This document shows, one piece after another, positions 55,678-64,000 of a DNA stretch of 64,000 nt. Numbering within the stretch: the stretch's first letter is position 1; each line of letters begins with the position of its first letter. The notes beneath the pieces are model-generated. The model saw only the letters and a program-made list of their open reading frames with translations, was not told the origin of the DNA and did not search any database. Source of the DNA: Algiphilus aromaticivorans DG1253 (GTDB lineage Bacteria > Pseudomonadota > Gammaproteobacteria > Nevskiales > Nevskiaceae); the NCBI RefSeq assembly GCF_000733765.1, contig NZ_JPOG01000001.1, positions 1,736,001-1,800,000 of the forward strand, read 5' to 3'. Made by a program: the position numbers and the translations under genes.

Positions 55678-57306
55678 CTAGTGCAACAGACGGATATCCT
55701 CGCGCGGCAGTTCCGCGCCCAGGCGCGCGTTCAGCGCGCGGAAGACCGGCGATGCCTCCAGCCGCTCGCCGGCTGCATCCAGCGCCCGCGCGCGCTCCGC
55801 GCGCAGGATGCGCGTCGGTGTCCAGTCACCGAGCTGACGCACGCAGTCGATGCGCACGGCCTTGCCGAAGGCCTCGCGCAGGCGGGCGAGACGCTCGTCG
55901 CGCAACAGGTGCTGCATGTCCTCGGCGAGCTGCAGTACCAGCTCATCGTCGTCCTCGAAACCCACCACGCAGTTGCGCGCCAGCTCGCGCGCATAGGCTT
56001 CCAGCGTCGCCGCCTCGATGCGCTCGTGCCAGGCGCGTGCCGCCGCCGAGGGTGCGTCGTCCAGGTCGGCAGGCGATGGGGTCGCTAACGCTTCGGGCGC
56101 GGCCTCAATGGGTGCGGACTCGGTGGTCGATGCGGCACTCGCTGCCGGCGCTGCCGTGGTGGGTGCGGCTGCGGGCTCGCTGCTCTGCCCGGTCGCGCCG
56201 CCCTCCGGGGCGCCCTCGACCGCGCCGGCGCGGAAGCACCACATGCGCAGCAGAGCCATCTCGAAGCCGATACGCGCCGACGGCGCCCAGGCCAGATCGC
56301 GGCGCGCGTGCACAGCCATGTCGTAGAAGACCTGCACATCGGCCGTTGCCAGCTTCGGCGCCAATGCCGTCGCCTCCTGGCCGCGCGCGCCTTCGGCTGC
56401 CGATTGACCGAAGGCCTGCGTGAAGGCCACTGCCTGCAGCAGGCTGGCGAGGTCATCGAGCAGCGCGCCGTGGTCGACGGCCATCTCGGCGAGTTCCTGA
56501 AGGGCGGCGCGCAGCGCCGCGCCGTCGCCGGCGGCGATGGCCTGCAGGCTCTGCACCAGCGCCTTCTGGCCGCCCAGGCCGAGCATCTCGCCGATGGCCT
56601 GGCCTTCCAGCTTGCCGCCGCCGGCGTGAGCGACGGCCTGATCCAGCAGCGACAGCGCGTCGCGCATGGAGCCGTCCGCGGCTTCGGCGAGCAGGGCCAC
56701 GGCATCGGGCTCGGATTCGCGGCCCTCGGCTTCCAGCACCTTGTCGAGCAACGACACGACAGTGGCCTCCGGCAGCGCGCGCAGATGCAGCTGCAGGCAG
56801 CGCGACAGCACCGTCACCGGCAGCTTCTGAGGGTCGGTGGTCGCCAGCACGAACTTGACGTGATCCGGCGGCTCTTCAAGGGTTTTGAGCAGGGCATTGA
56901 AGGAATGCCCCGACAGCATGTGAACCTCGTCGATGAGGTAAATCTTATAGCGGCCGCGCACCGGCGCGTACTGGACGTTGTCCAGCATGGCGCGCGTGTC
57001 CTCGACCTTGGTGCGGCTGGCCGCGTCGATCTCCAGCAGGTCGACGAAGCGGCCTTCATCGATCTCGCGGCAGGCGCCGCACTCGCCGCAGGGATTGCTG
57101 CCGACGCCGGTCTCGCAGTTCAGCGCCTTGGCGAGAATGCGCGCCAGCGTGGTCTTGCCGACGCCGCGCGTGCCGCTGAGCAGCAGCGCCGGGTGCAGGC
57201 TGTCGCCGTCCAGCGCGTTGCGCAGCGCGCGCACAACGCTGGGCTGCCCCAGGACCTCGTCGAAGCTGCGCGGGCGGTAGCGCCGCGCCAGGGCCATGTA
57301 GCTCAT
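55678..57306 (-). CDS. dnaX: DNA polymerase III subunit gamma/tau
   Basis: This 542-residue clamp-loader ATPase has Walker A in LLSGTRGVGKTTLARILA, a zinc module (NPCGECGACREI, with the earlier Cys in NCETG), Walker B LIDEVHML, and sensor/lid sequences (VLATTDPQKLPVTVLSRC, DGSMRDALSLLDQAV). An Ala/Pro-rich linker (PAAAPTTAAPAASAASTT) precedes the tau C domain (LDDAPSAAARAWHERIEAAT). The length is in the range of a full tau. I saw no obvious slippery site for a gamma form. It precedes ybaB and recR on one strand. Confidence 0.94.
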   Translation of the reverse strand: MSYMALARRYRPRSFDEVLGQPSVVRALRNALDGDSLHPALLLSGTRGVGKTTLARILAKALNCETGVGSNPCGECGACREIDEGRFVDLLEIDAASRTKVEDTRAMLDNVQYAPVRGRYKIYLIDEVHMLSGHSFNALLKTLEEPPDHVKFVLATTDPQKLPVTVLSRCLQLHLRALPEATVVSLLDKVLEAEGRESEPDAVALLAEAADGSMRDALSLLDQAVAHAGGGKLEGQAIGEMLGLGGQKALVQSLQAIAAGDGAALRAALQELAEMAVDHGALLDDLASLLQAVAFTQAFGQSAAEGARGQEATALAPKLATADVQVFYDMAVHARRDLAWAPSARIGFEMALLRMWCFRAGAVEGAPEGGATGQSSEPAAAPTTAAPAASAASTTESAPIEAAPEALATPSPADLDDAPSAAARAWHERIEAATLEAYARELARNCVVGFEDDDELVLQLAEDMQHLLRDERLARLREAFGKAVRIDCVRQLGDWTPTRILRAERARALDAAGERLEASPVFRALNARLGAELPREDIRLLH

Positions 57307-57408
57307 GGGGTTCGGGCCTCTGGGTGAGGGATAGGGGATAGGAAGGCGGCGGACGAAGGCGCCGCTTGGGTAGCGGCTGCAGCGCCACCTCGCACCGCCC
57401 TCTCCCCA

Positions 57409-57483
57409 CCGCGCGCTAAGCGCGCGGTTCTCCCCTCTCCCGCCGGGCGGGAGAGGGGATGTGGGCGGCGGCCTTTGGCCGCC
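57409..57483. repeat. Cluster of palindromes between dnaX and ffs
   Basis: Three perfect inverted repeats stand in a row: CCGCGCG/CGCGCGG (57409-57427), a 13-bp arm palindrome from CCCCTCTCCCGCC to its complement with one central base (57432-57458), and GGCGGCC/GGCCGCC (57467-57483). The CCCTCTCCC core is a common dispersed palindrome in related genomes. The last hairpin lies near the ffs 3' end. Confidence 0.7.
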
Positions 57484-57495
57484 GGCTCATTTTTA

Positions 57496-57607
<112 letters not shown>

Positions 57608-57625
57608 ATGGACTCGGTTGCGTCA

Positions 57626-58084
57626 TCAGGCCTCGGCATCCATCCGGTTGCGCGGACGCGCCGCATGCACGAAGCCGTGACCGCGCTCGACGAGATAAGC
57701 CAGCCACTTGACCATCATCGCGTTGCGCCGCCACTGCGCGTCGAGAAATTGTAGCGCTTCCGGGTCGGCGCCGTCGGCGGCGCGCCAGGGCGGACGGGTG
57801 CTGCATTGCAGCGCCTCAGCCACGCGCGCGTCGCGGTAAGCCTTGATATGCAGATCCGGCGTGCAGGCGCCGTCGAGCTCATAGGTCAGCCGAAAGCAGG
57901 AGGTGTAGCGATCGCGCGCGATGGTCGACAGATACAGCGGCGGTTCGCCCGCGACTTCCGAAACGGCCGAAACGAAGGGCAGCTCCAGCTCGGGCACGAG
58001 CTGCTGGGCCAGCTGAAAGCCGCGCTCGTAGAGCACGTGTAGCGCACCCAGTCGGGTCGATGGGGTCACGAGACGATCAGTCAT
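57626..58084 (-). CDS. DUF1249 family protein
   Basis: This 152-residue protein has the DUF1249 pattern: LYLSTIARDRYTSCFRLTYE, LHIKAYRDARVAEALQC, and WRRNAMMVKWLAYLVERGHG near the end. ATG 58084 is the better start (the frame is open to 58108). It is conserved in gammaproteobacteria, mostly next to parE/cpdA-type genes, but is not characterised. Here it is between ffs and pgm; it is divergent from pgm across 42 bp, so promoters overlap. Confidence 0.85.
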   Translation of the reverse strand: MTDRLVTPSTRLGALHVLYERGFQLAQQLVPELELPFVSAVSEVAGEPPLYLSTIARDRYTSCFRLTYELDGACTPDLHIKAYRDARVAEALQCSTRPPWRAADGADPEALQFLDAQWRRNAMMVKWLAYLVERGHGFVHAARPRNRMDAEA

Positions 58085-58126
58085 GGCAGGACTATAAGAT
58101 ATCGACACCCTTGTACGCCGCAGTCA

Positions 58127-59752
58127 ATGATGCATATCCATCAGCAACCCACCACACCCTTTGACGACCAGAAGCCGGGCACCGCCGGCCTGCGCAAGAA
58201 AGTCGCCGCAATCGCGCAGCCGCACTATCTGGAAAACTTCGTCGAGGCCGTCTTCCGCAATGTTCCCGAGCTGACGGGCGGGCGGCTCGTCATCGGCGGC
58301 GACGGGCGCTACCACAACGATGTCGCCATTCAGACCATCGTTGCGATGGCGCTGGCGCACGGCGTACAGCACATCCTGATCGCGCGCCAAGGCTGGCTGT
58401 CGACACCGGCAGCCTCGCACCTGATCCGCGCGCGCGGCGCCGACGGCGGTTTCGTGCTGACGGCCAGCCACAATCCCGCCGGCCCCGAGGGCGATTTCGG
58501 CATCAAGTTCAACATCCGTGGTGGCGGCCAGGCGCCTTCATCCCTTACCGACGCGATCTATGAGACCAGCCGCACGCTGGACAGCTACCGCATCGCCGAC
58601 ATCGCGCCGGTGGCCATCGACGAAGTCGGCGCACGCGAGCTGGAGGATGGCGCGCGGATCGATGTGGTCGACGGCGTCGCCGACTACGCCGCCCTGATGC
58701 AGCAGCTCTTCGATTTCGACGCCATCCGCGACTGGCTGAGCCAGGGCCATCGCATCATCTTCGACGCCATGCACGCCGTCACCGGCCCCTACGCCCGGCG
58801 CATCCTGGTCGAGCAGCTGGGGGCCCCGGAAGCGGCCGTGCGCAATGCCGAGCCCCTGACCGACTTCGGCGGCGGCCACCCGGACCCGAACCTGATCTAC
58901 GCCGCCGATCTGGTTGACGAGATGATGGGCGATGCGCCCGCCGATCTGGCAGCGGCCAGCGACGGCGACGGCGACCGCAACATGATCCTCGGGCCGGGCC
59001 TCTTCCTTTCGCCCGGTGATTCTCTGGCCATGCTGGCCGCCCATCTGGACCGCCTGCCCGGCTATCAGGACGGGCTGGCGGGCGTGGCGCGCTCCATGCC
59101 CACCAGCCGCGCGCTGGACACCGTGGCCGCAGCGCGCGGCATCGACTGCTACGAGACCCCGACGGGCTGGAAGTACTTCTGCAACCTGCTCGACGCCGGC
59201 CGGCTGACGCTCTGCGGCGAGGAGAGCTTCGGCACCTCCTCCTCGCACGTCCGCGAGAAGGACGGGCTGTGGGCGGTGCTGGCCTGGATGAACATCCTCG
59301 CGGTCACCGACCAAACCCTGCCCGAACTGGCGCGGGCGCACTGGGCGCGCTACGGCCGCCACTACTATCAGCGCCACGACTACGAGGATCTTGACGCGGA
59401 AATCGCCGAACGCGTCATCAGCGAGCTGCGCGGGCGCCTGGAGTCGCTACCCGGCCAATCCTTCGAGGGACTGGAGGTTACCGCCGCCGACGACTTCGCC
59501 TATACCGACCCCATCGACGGCAGCCGCGCCGAGGCGCAGGGCCTGCGCGTGGTCTTCGGCGATGAAGCGCGCGTGGTGCTGCGCCTGTCCGGAACCGGCA
59601 CTGGCGCGGCCACACTGCGGCTCTATCTGGAGCGCTTCGTGCCGCCCGGCAGCGAAATGCCCGACGCGCTCGAACAGCTGCTGCCGGTGGCAGAGGCAGT
59701 GACCCGGCTGCGCGCCATCAGCGGACGGAAACGCCCGGACGTTGTGACTTGA
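58127..59752 (+). CDS. pgm: Phosphoglucomutase (alpha-D-glucose phosphate-specific)
   Basis: This 541-residue cytoplasmic enzyme has the phosphoserine loop TASHNPAGPEGDFG, metal loop SDGDGDRNM, sugar-binding loop GEESFGTSSSHV, and phosphate-binding loop RLSGTGTGAATLRLY at the C-terminus. It interconverts glucose 1- and 6-phosphate for glycogen, trehalose or surface sugars. Length matches the alpha-PGM family. The start has two adjacent Met codons (58127, 58130). It converges on the small gene at 59791. Confidence 0.95.
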   Translation: MMHIHQQPTTPFDDQKPGTAGLRKKVAAIAQPHYLENFVEAVFRNVPELTGGRLVIGGDGRYHNDVAIQTIVAMALAHGVQHILIARQGWLSTPAASHLIRARGADGGFVLTASHNPAGPEGDFGIKFNIRGGGQAPSSLTDAIYETSRTLDSYRIADIAPVAIDEVGARELEDGARIDVVDGVADYAALMQQLFDFDAIRDWLSQGHRIIFDAMHAVTGPYARRILVEQLGAPEAAVRNAEPLTDFGGGHPDPNLIYAADLVDEMMGDAPADLAAASDGDGDRNMILGPGLFLSPGDSLAMLAAHLDRLPGYQDGLAGVARSMPTSRALDTVAAARGIDCYETPTGWKYFCNLLDAGRLTLCGEESFGTSSSHVREKDGLWAVLAWMNILAVTDQTLPELARAHWARYGRHYYQRHDYEDLDAEIAERVISELRGRLESLPGQSFEGLEVTAADDFAYTDPIDGSRAEAQGLRVVFGDEARVVLRLSGTGTGAATLRLYLERFVPPGSEMPDALEQLLPVAEAVTRLRAISGRKRPDVVT

Positions 59753-59790
59753 GGTTCTCGGACGGACAAGCGGCTATCCGCCCGCCGCGT

Positions 59791-60063
59791 CTATTCCTCG
59801 TCCCGCTGCACGCCGGCACGCGCCAGTGCGTCCTCGGCGAGTTCGTCGACGCGCACGTTGACCGCGCGCACGGTGTCGTAGACGGTGCCGGCGACCTGGT
59901 CGTGGAAGCCGCGCGCGTGGCGCACGAGGCCCTCGACGGCGGCGATGCGTTCGAGCTGCTCGAAGGGCAGCGCGGCCACGCGCTGGTGCACGTCCTCGAC
60001 CGTGTTCGCGCCCTCTTCCACCGCCTGGTGCACGATGTCCTTGAGCGTGTAGATCCGGTTCAT
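59791..60063 (-). CDS. Conserved small helical protein, unknown function
   Basis: This 90-residue protein begins MNRIYTLKDIVHQAVEEGAN, with two further helices (ALPFEQLERIAAVEGLVRHA, TVYDTVRAVNVRVDELAEDA). Similar small proteins in pseudomonads and relatives are uncharacterised and sometimes associated with granule- or stress-type clusters. ATG 60063 gives this standard N-terminus. It lies 64 bp downstream of phoD on the same strand. No function assigned. Confidence 0.7.
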   Translation of the reverse strand: MNRIYTLKDIVHQAVEEGANTVEDVHQRVAALPFEQLERIAAVEGLVRHARGFHDQVAGTVYDTVRAVNVRVDELAEDALARAGVQRDEE

Positions 60064-60127
60064 CGCTGCCTTCCGTCGCCGATATGTGCCGGGCAGTCTC
60101 ACCCGCGCGACGGGACTTGGCAAGTCG

Positions 60128-62008
60128 TCAGGGTGCTGGAGCGGGCGCTTGCGTCGGCGGTTCGGCCGGGGCCTCAGCTTCCTCGATGTGGTTGCCGCCG
60201 TCAGCCGTGAAGAAGGCAGCGCCAAAGGATTCGCCGTCGTTGTCTGGCTCCAGCACTGTATCGACGTAGTACCACTCGCCCTGACAGCGGTTGCGATCAA
60301 CGTCGAGCACCATGTAGCCGCGCTGCGCAAGATCGATGTACTTCATGTGCGGATTGTTGATGCGCAGGGCCTCGCTGATGCCGTCCAGGGGCTCCAGACC
60401 CGGCGAAGTCACCGAGGTACAGACCATTTCCACTGCCAGCGATCCCTCGCCGTTGACCGGGTTGTACGCCGTGATGTTGTTCGGATCGGGCGTCAGATCC
60501 ATCGCCCAGGAGGTATGGATATCGCCGGTCAGCACGACCACATTGTCGATAGCGTTGCCCGCAATGCCGTCGAAGATCGCGCTGCGCGCCGCCGGATAGC
60601 CGTCCCATTGATCGGCGCTCAGATAAAGGCTGCTGGCAGAGACCGTGGGAAGCTGGTCAACGACCTGACCCAGGATCGCACGCAGCGGGCCGTCCTCCGG
60701 CGTCGATTCCAGCAGGCCAAGAATATCCCCCGTATTGGGAAGCTGGCAGGTGGCCTGCGGCAAACCCAGCACCTGCAGCTGGCCGAGCATGATCTGCTGG
60801 CCGACGAGCTTCCAACGCGCCGTGCTCGCCTTGAGCCGGTCGAGGAACCAGTCGCGCTGCTCAGCACCGAGCAGCGAATAATCGTCGTCGAAGGGGGCAG
60901 CGCAGCCCGCGTAGAGGCCGATATCTTCCTGATCGTTCGCCGAGTTGCTGCCCGCCGGGGATCCGGAGCCCGTGATGACATTGGGGCGACGCGCGATATC
61001 GCGGTCGTAGAGGCGGGTGTCGAGCATCACCAGTTCGACAAGATCACCGAAGGCGAAACGCCGCCAGATGCGCTCCTGCGCTGCGACACGCGCCGGGTCG
61101 CGCAGGTCCTCGCAGCTCTCCGGCGCGATGTAGTCGGCGAGTTCGTCACGAATGGGCATCCACTCGCGATAAGCCTGGATGGCCCAGGCCTTGCGCTGCA
61201 CCCAGCAGCCCTCGCCTGCCTCCACTTCGGTCTGTTCGGTGTGGTTCTTGGCGTTGTCGCGCCAGGAGTTGTCGGTGCTTTCGTGGTCGTCCCAGACTGC
61301 GATCATCGGATGCTGGCGATGCAGCTCGGCGAGATCGGGATCGCGGCGGTACTGCGCGTAGCGCATGCGGTAGTCGGGCAGCGTCAGGATCTCAGTGCCC
61401 GGCTCGTAAGGCCGCACGTCGCCGTAGCTGCCTGTGCCGTATTCGTAGATGTAGTCGCCCAGATGCAGCACGCAGTCGATGTCGGCGCGCCGCGCAAGCA
61501 GGCGATAGGCGTTGAAGAACCCATGGCCGAGGCTGGAGCAGGAGACGACGCCAAGGCGCAGCCGTTCCGGAGAGCCCACGGGCGCGGTGCGCGTGCGCCC
61601 GATCGGCGAGGTCGCGCTGCCCGCGAAGAAGCGGTAGTAGTAAGTTGTGCCCGGCTCCAGCCCGTCAACGTCCAGCTTGACGGTATGGTCGCGCGCCGCG
61701 CGAGCCAGCGCCTGTTGCGTGCGAACGACCTGCCCCATCGCAGGATCGCGAGCGATCAGAAGCGTAACCGCCACGTCATCCGAAGCCTCGCTTGTGACTC
61801 GAGTCCAGAAGATGACGCGGTCGCTAAGCGGATCGCCGCTGGCGACACCGTGCCGGAACTCCGGCCCGCTGCCCTCGGGCGCTCCGTCGCTGCCACTACA
61901 GGCGGCCAGCCCGCCCGCAGCAAGGGCGCCGGGCACACCGTAACCGGTGCGGCGCAGGAAGTTGCGGCGCGAGAGACGGCCCGGCTTGGGGCGACGGGGT
62001 GCGGACAT
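60128..62008 (-). CDS. phoD: PhoD-type alkaline phosphatase, Tat-exported
   Basis: This 626-residue phosphatase has a twin-arginine signal (LSRRNFLRRTGYG) followed by a lipobox-like AAGGLAACSG, so it is likely a Tat-dependent lipoprotein. PhoD motifs: GVASGDPLSDRVIFWTRV (N domain), VVSCSSLGHGFFNAYRL, CVLHLGDYIYEYG, IAVWDDHESTDNSWRDN, and VVLTGDIHTSWAMD. These hold the Fe/Ca-binding residues. GGAGG stands 7 bases before ATG 62008. A Pro/Ala/Glu-rich C-terminal tail (EAEAPAEPPTQAPAPAP) is unusual. It hydrolyses phosphomono- and diesters outside the cytoplasm. No Pho box was identified. Confidence 0.92.
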   Translation of the reverse strand: MSAPRRPKPGRLSRRNFLRRTGYGVPGALAAGGLAACSGSDGAPEGSGPEFRHGVASGDPLSDRVIFWTRVTSEASDDVAVTLLIARDPAMGQVVRTQQALARAARDHTVKLDVDGLEPGTTYYYRFFAGSATSPIGRTRTAPVGSPERLRLGVVSCSSLGHGFFNAYRLLARRADIDCVLHLGDYIYEYGTGSYGDVRPYEPGTEILTLPDYRMRYAQYRRDPDLAELHRQHPMIAVWDDHESTDNSWRDNAKNHTEQTEVEAGEGCWVQRKAWAIQAYREWMPIRDELADYIAPESCEDLRDPARVAAQERIWRRFAFGDLVELVMLDTRLYDRDIARRPNVITGSGSPAGSNSANDQEDIGLYAGCAAPFDDDYSLLGAEQRDWFLDRLKASTARWKLVGQQIMLGQLQVLGLPQATCQLPNTGDILGLLESTPEDGPLRAILGQVVDQLPTVSASSLYLSADQWDGYPAARSAIFDGIAGNAIDNVVVLTGDIHTSWAMDLTPDPNNITAYNPVNGEGSLAVEMVCTSVTSPGLEPLDGISEALRINNPHMKYIDLAQRGYMVLDVDRNRCQGEWYYVDTVLEPDNDGESFGAAFFTADGGNHIEEAEAPAEPPTQAPAPAP

Positions 62009-62075
62009 CGACAATCCTCCGGCTTGGCAGGCGGCGGAGTATCGAGCGCGCGGATGACAGTTACGTGACGGGCCG

Positions 62076-62897
62076 TCAGAAACTCTGGCGGCGCAGCTTC
62101 TTCTCCTGCATCGCGACGCTGGCGATCTCCTCCACTGACATATTGGCCGAGTTCACAAAGGGGATTCCAGCCTTCTTGTAGAGCCCTTCGGCCTGGCGCA
62201 ACTCGTAGGCGCACTGCTGCACGCTGGCATAGGGGCTGTTGGGGCGGCGCTCGCCGCGCACCTGCGCCAGCCGCTCGGGATCGGAGGTCAGGCCGAAGAG
62301 CTTGGCCTCGAAGGCACGCAGCGGTTGCGGTATGCGCTGCGCCTCCAGATCCTCCTCGATGAGGGGATAGTTGGTGGCGTAGAGGCCGTGCTGCATGGCC
62401 AGGTAGAGACTCGTGGGCGTCTTGCCGCAGCGCGAAGGCGCGATGATGATGAGATCGGCCTGTTCCAGCTTGCGGGTGGAGATGCCGTCGTCGTGCTCCA
62501 GCGCGAAATTGATGGCATCCATGCGCATGCGATAGCGCGCCGCATCGGAAAGGCCGTGCGCGCGGCCGGCCGCGTGCGTAGACTTCGCGTCCAGCGCTTT
62601 TTCCAGTGCCGGAATGAAGGTATCGAAGAGATCGAAGAAAAGCGCGTTCGCGCGCCGTAAAATAGCGCGCACTTCCTCGGTGACGGTTGTCGAGAATATG
62701 ACGGGCAGGCGCTCGTTCTGACCGGCAACGTGATCGATGTAATCCACAGTGGCCTCTGCCTTCTCAATGCTGTTCACGAAGGGCAAGGTCTGTCGGCGGA
62801 ACTGGAATTGATCGAACTGCGTCAGCAGGCCGTTGCCGAGTGTCTCGGCCGTGATGCCAGTGCGATCGGAAACGAAAAAGACGTGCAGGGTGGACAT
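62076..62897 (-). CDS. ppsR: PEP synthetase regulatory kinase/pyrophosphorylase
   Basis: This 273-residue DUF299 protein begins STLHVFFVSDRTGITAETLG, and has the P-loop IIIAPSRCGKTPTSLYLAMQ and the C-terminal PYASVQQCAYELRQAEGLYK. It inactivates PEP synthase by ADP-dependent phosphorylation of a threonine and reactivates it by phosphorolysis. ATG 62897 is used, and the open frame upstream (to 63005) covers the intergenic DNA only. It is divergent from ppsA with an 80-bp gap, the canonical arrangement. Confidence 0.94.
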   Translation of the reverse strand: MSTLHVFFVSDRTGITAETLGNGLLTQFDQFQFRRQTLPFVNSIEKAEATVDYIDHVAGQNERLPVIFSTTVTEEVRAILRRANALFFDLFDTFIPALEKALDAKSTHAAGRAHGLSDAARYRMRMDAINFALEHDDGISTRKLEQADLIIIAPSRCGKTPTSLYLAMQHGLYATNYPLIEEDLEAQRIPQPLRAFEAKLFGLTSDPERLAQVRGERRPNSPYASVQQCAYELRQAEGLYKKAGIPFVNSANMSVEEIASVAMQEKKLRRQSF

Positions 62898-62977
62898 TGA
62901 GGCTTTGACCTTGCGCGGGAAATCATGGAACGGCGCGGCCGCGGGCCGCCGCCGCGCACTATAGCGGGGATAGCTGG

Positions 62978-64000
62978 ATGAACACCCAAGCAACGGGCGA
63001 AGCAACGGTAGTCTGGTTCGAAAACCTGGGCATGAACGACGTCGATCGCGTGGGCGGCAAGAACGCCTCCCTCGGCGAAATGACCCAGCATCTCGCCGCC
63101 GCGGGCGTCAACGTGCCGGGCGGCTTCGCGACCACCGCAGCCGCCTACCGCGAGTTTCTCGCGCACGAGGGCCTGGCCGATCGCATCAACACGCAGCTTT
63201 CGGCGCTAGACATCAATGACGTCACCGAGCTTGCGCGCGTCGGCAAGGCCATCCGCGAGGAGGTGATCGCCGCGCCCTTCCCCGCCAACCTCGAAGCCGA
63301 GATCCGCAGCAGCTACGAGAAGATGATGGAAGCCGCCGGCGCGCCCATCACCGTCGCCGTGCGCTCCTCGGCCACCGCCGAGGACCTGCCCGACGCATCA
63401 TTCGCTGGCCAGCAGGAAACCTTCCTCAACATCAATGGCATAGACAACGTTCTTCTAGCCATCAAGGAAGTGTTCGCCAGCCTCTTCAACGACCGCGCCA
63501 TCTCCTATCGCGTGCATCACGGCTTCGCGCACGAAGAGGTGGCGCTGTCGGCCGGCGTGCAGCGCATGGTGCGCTCCGACGCTGGAGCATCGGGCGTCAT
63601 GTTCACCATGGACACCGAGTCGGGCTTTCGAGACGCGGTCTTCATTACGGCCAGCTACGGCCTCGGCGAGGCCGTCGTGCAGGGTGCGGTCAACCCGGAC
63701 GAGTTCTACGTCTACAAGCCTGGCCTGAAGGCCAAGCGCCCGGCCGTACTGCGGCGCGGACTCGGCACCAAGGCCAAGAAGATGATTTACGCCGAGTCGC
63801 GCGACGTCGGCAAGACCGTCGAATTCGTCGACGTGCCGGAATCCGAACGCCAGCGCTTCTGCCTGAGCGACGCCGACGCCGAGCAGCTGGCGCGCTTCGC
63901 GGTCATCATCGAGGAGCACTACGGGCGCCCCATGGATATCGAATGGGGCAAGGACGGCTTCGACGGCGGCCTCTACATCCTGCAGGCGCGCCCCGAGACC
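62978..64000 (+). CDS. ppsA: Phosphoenolpyruvate synthase (3' truncated by window edge)
   Basis: The first 341 codons of PEP synthase are visible: [93 protein letters not shown], and ending [11 protein letters not shown], all from the N-terminal PPDK-type ATP-binding domain. The catalytic phosphohistidine and PEP domains lie outside the window. It converts pyruvate and ATP to PEP in gluconeogenesis, under control of the divergent ppsR. Confidence 0.95.
   Translation, partial: MNTQATGEATVVWFENLGMNDVDRVGGKNASLGEMTQHLAAAGVNVPGGFATTAAAYREFLAHEGLADRINTQLSALDINDVTELARVGKAIREEVIAAPFPANLEAEIRSSYEKMMEAAGAPITVAVRSSATAEDLPDASFAGQQETFLNINGIDNVLLAIKEVFASLFNDRAISYRVHHGFAHEEVALSAGVQRMVRSDAGASGVMFTMDTESGFRDAVFITASYGLGEAVVQGAVNPDEFYVYKPGLKAKRPAVLRRGLGTKAKKMIYAESRDVGKTVEFVDVPESERQRFCLSDADAEQLARFAVIIEEHYGRPMDIEWGKDGFDGGLYILQARPET

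Noticed and set aside
55678-57306. Programmed frameshift in dnaX
   Set aside because: I saw no slippery A or T heptamer in the coding strand at the expected place.
60086-62068. Long plus-strand open frame opposite phoD
   Set aside because: Antisense shadow of an intact phoD gene; no domain, low-complexity Arg/Val composition.

Overview
The window looks like a chromosomal segment of a GC-rich free-living gammaproteobacterium. The infC-rpmI-rplT-pheST-ihfA-merR string, the type IV pilus minor-pilin/PilY1 cluster, ileS-lspA-ispH and ppsR/ppsA all fit that class. The DUF1302/DUF1329/YCF48/MMPL set is common in hydrocarbon- or steroid-associated lineages such as Nevskiales or Pseudomonadales. The exact genus is inference and cannot be fixed from the sequence alone.

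Layout. (1) 1-5464: an ArsR-methyltransferase fusion (cut by the window edge), a TetR-controlled lipid-type cluster (PF10118 hydrolase, fatty acid hydroxylase) and a first DUF1302 envelope protein. (2) 5530-11246: tRNA-Pro and the translation/IHF operon, in which infC appears to start with ATC and thrS is not the upstream neighbour. (3) 11373-20638: a TetR gene, a probable DUF4393 protein, and a YCF48-MMPL-DUF1329 run facing a second DUF1302 paralogue. (4) 20659-22672: a class III adenylate cyclase, gloA and tRNA-Ser. (5) 22673-27284: a decayed accessory strip between two tRNA loci. It holds an AraC pseudogene, a short-chain dehydrogenase cut by a 1.5 kb IS5-type element with terminal repeats and a 6-bp target duplication, and a LysR gene.

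(6) 27285-36689: a compact integrated element of about 9.4 kb in a tRNA-Thr(CGT) gene, bounded by perfect 48-bp att repeats. It encodes a P4-type integrase, an AlpA regulator, a primase-like zinc protein overlapping a RepA-like helicase, a CCGGAC iteron-like array, a P27-type small terminase, an HK97-type prohead protease, an HK97-type major capsid protein and two unrecognised cargo genes. It has no recognisable large terminase, portal, connector, tail or lysis genes. Seven copies of the octamer GTTACGCA (either orientation) sit next to its two ends. It is best read as a capsid-encoding phage satellite, or less likely a heavily deleted prophage, and is the most interesting object here.

(7) 36782-44067: the minor pilin operon fimT/fimU-pilV-pilW-pilX-pilY1-pilE. 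(8) 44051-50901: thiO, then orn-ribF-ileS-lspA-ispH on the minus strand with several start/stop overlaps. (9) 51038-64000: HAD hydrolase, pterin dehydratase, DUF2306 protein with divergent AraC regulator, the recombination/replication set dnaX-ybaB-recR, the 4.5S RNA gene ffs, pgm, a Tat-exported PhoD phosphatase, and the divergent pair ppsR/ppsA, with ppsA cut by the window end.
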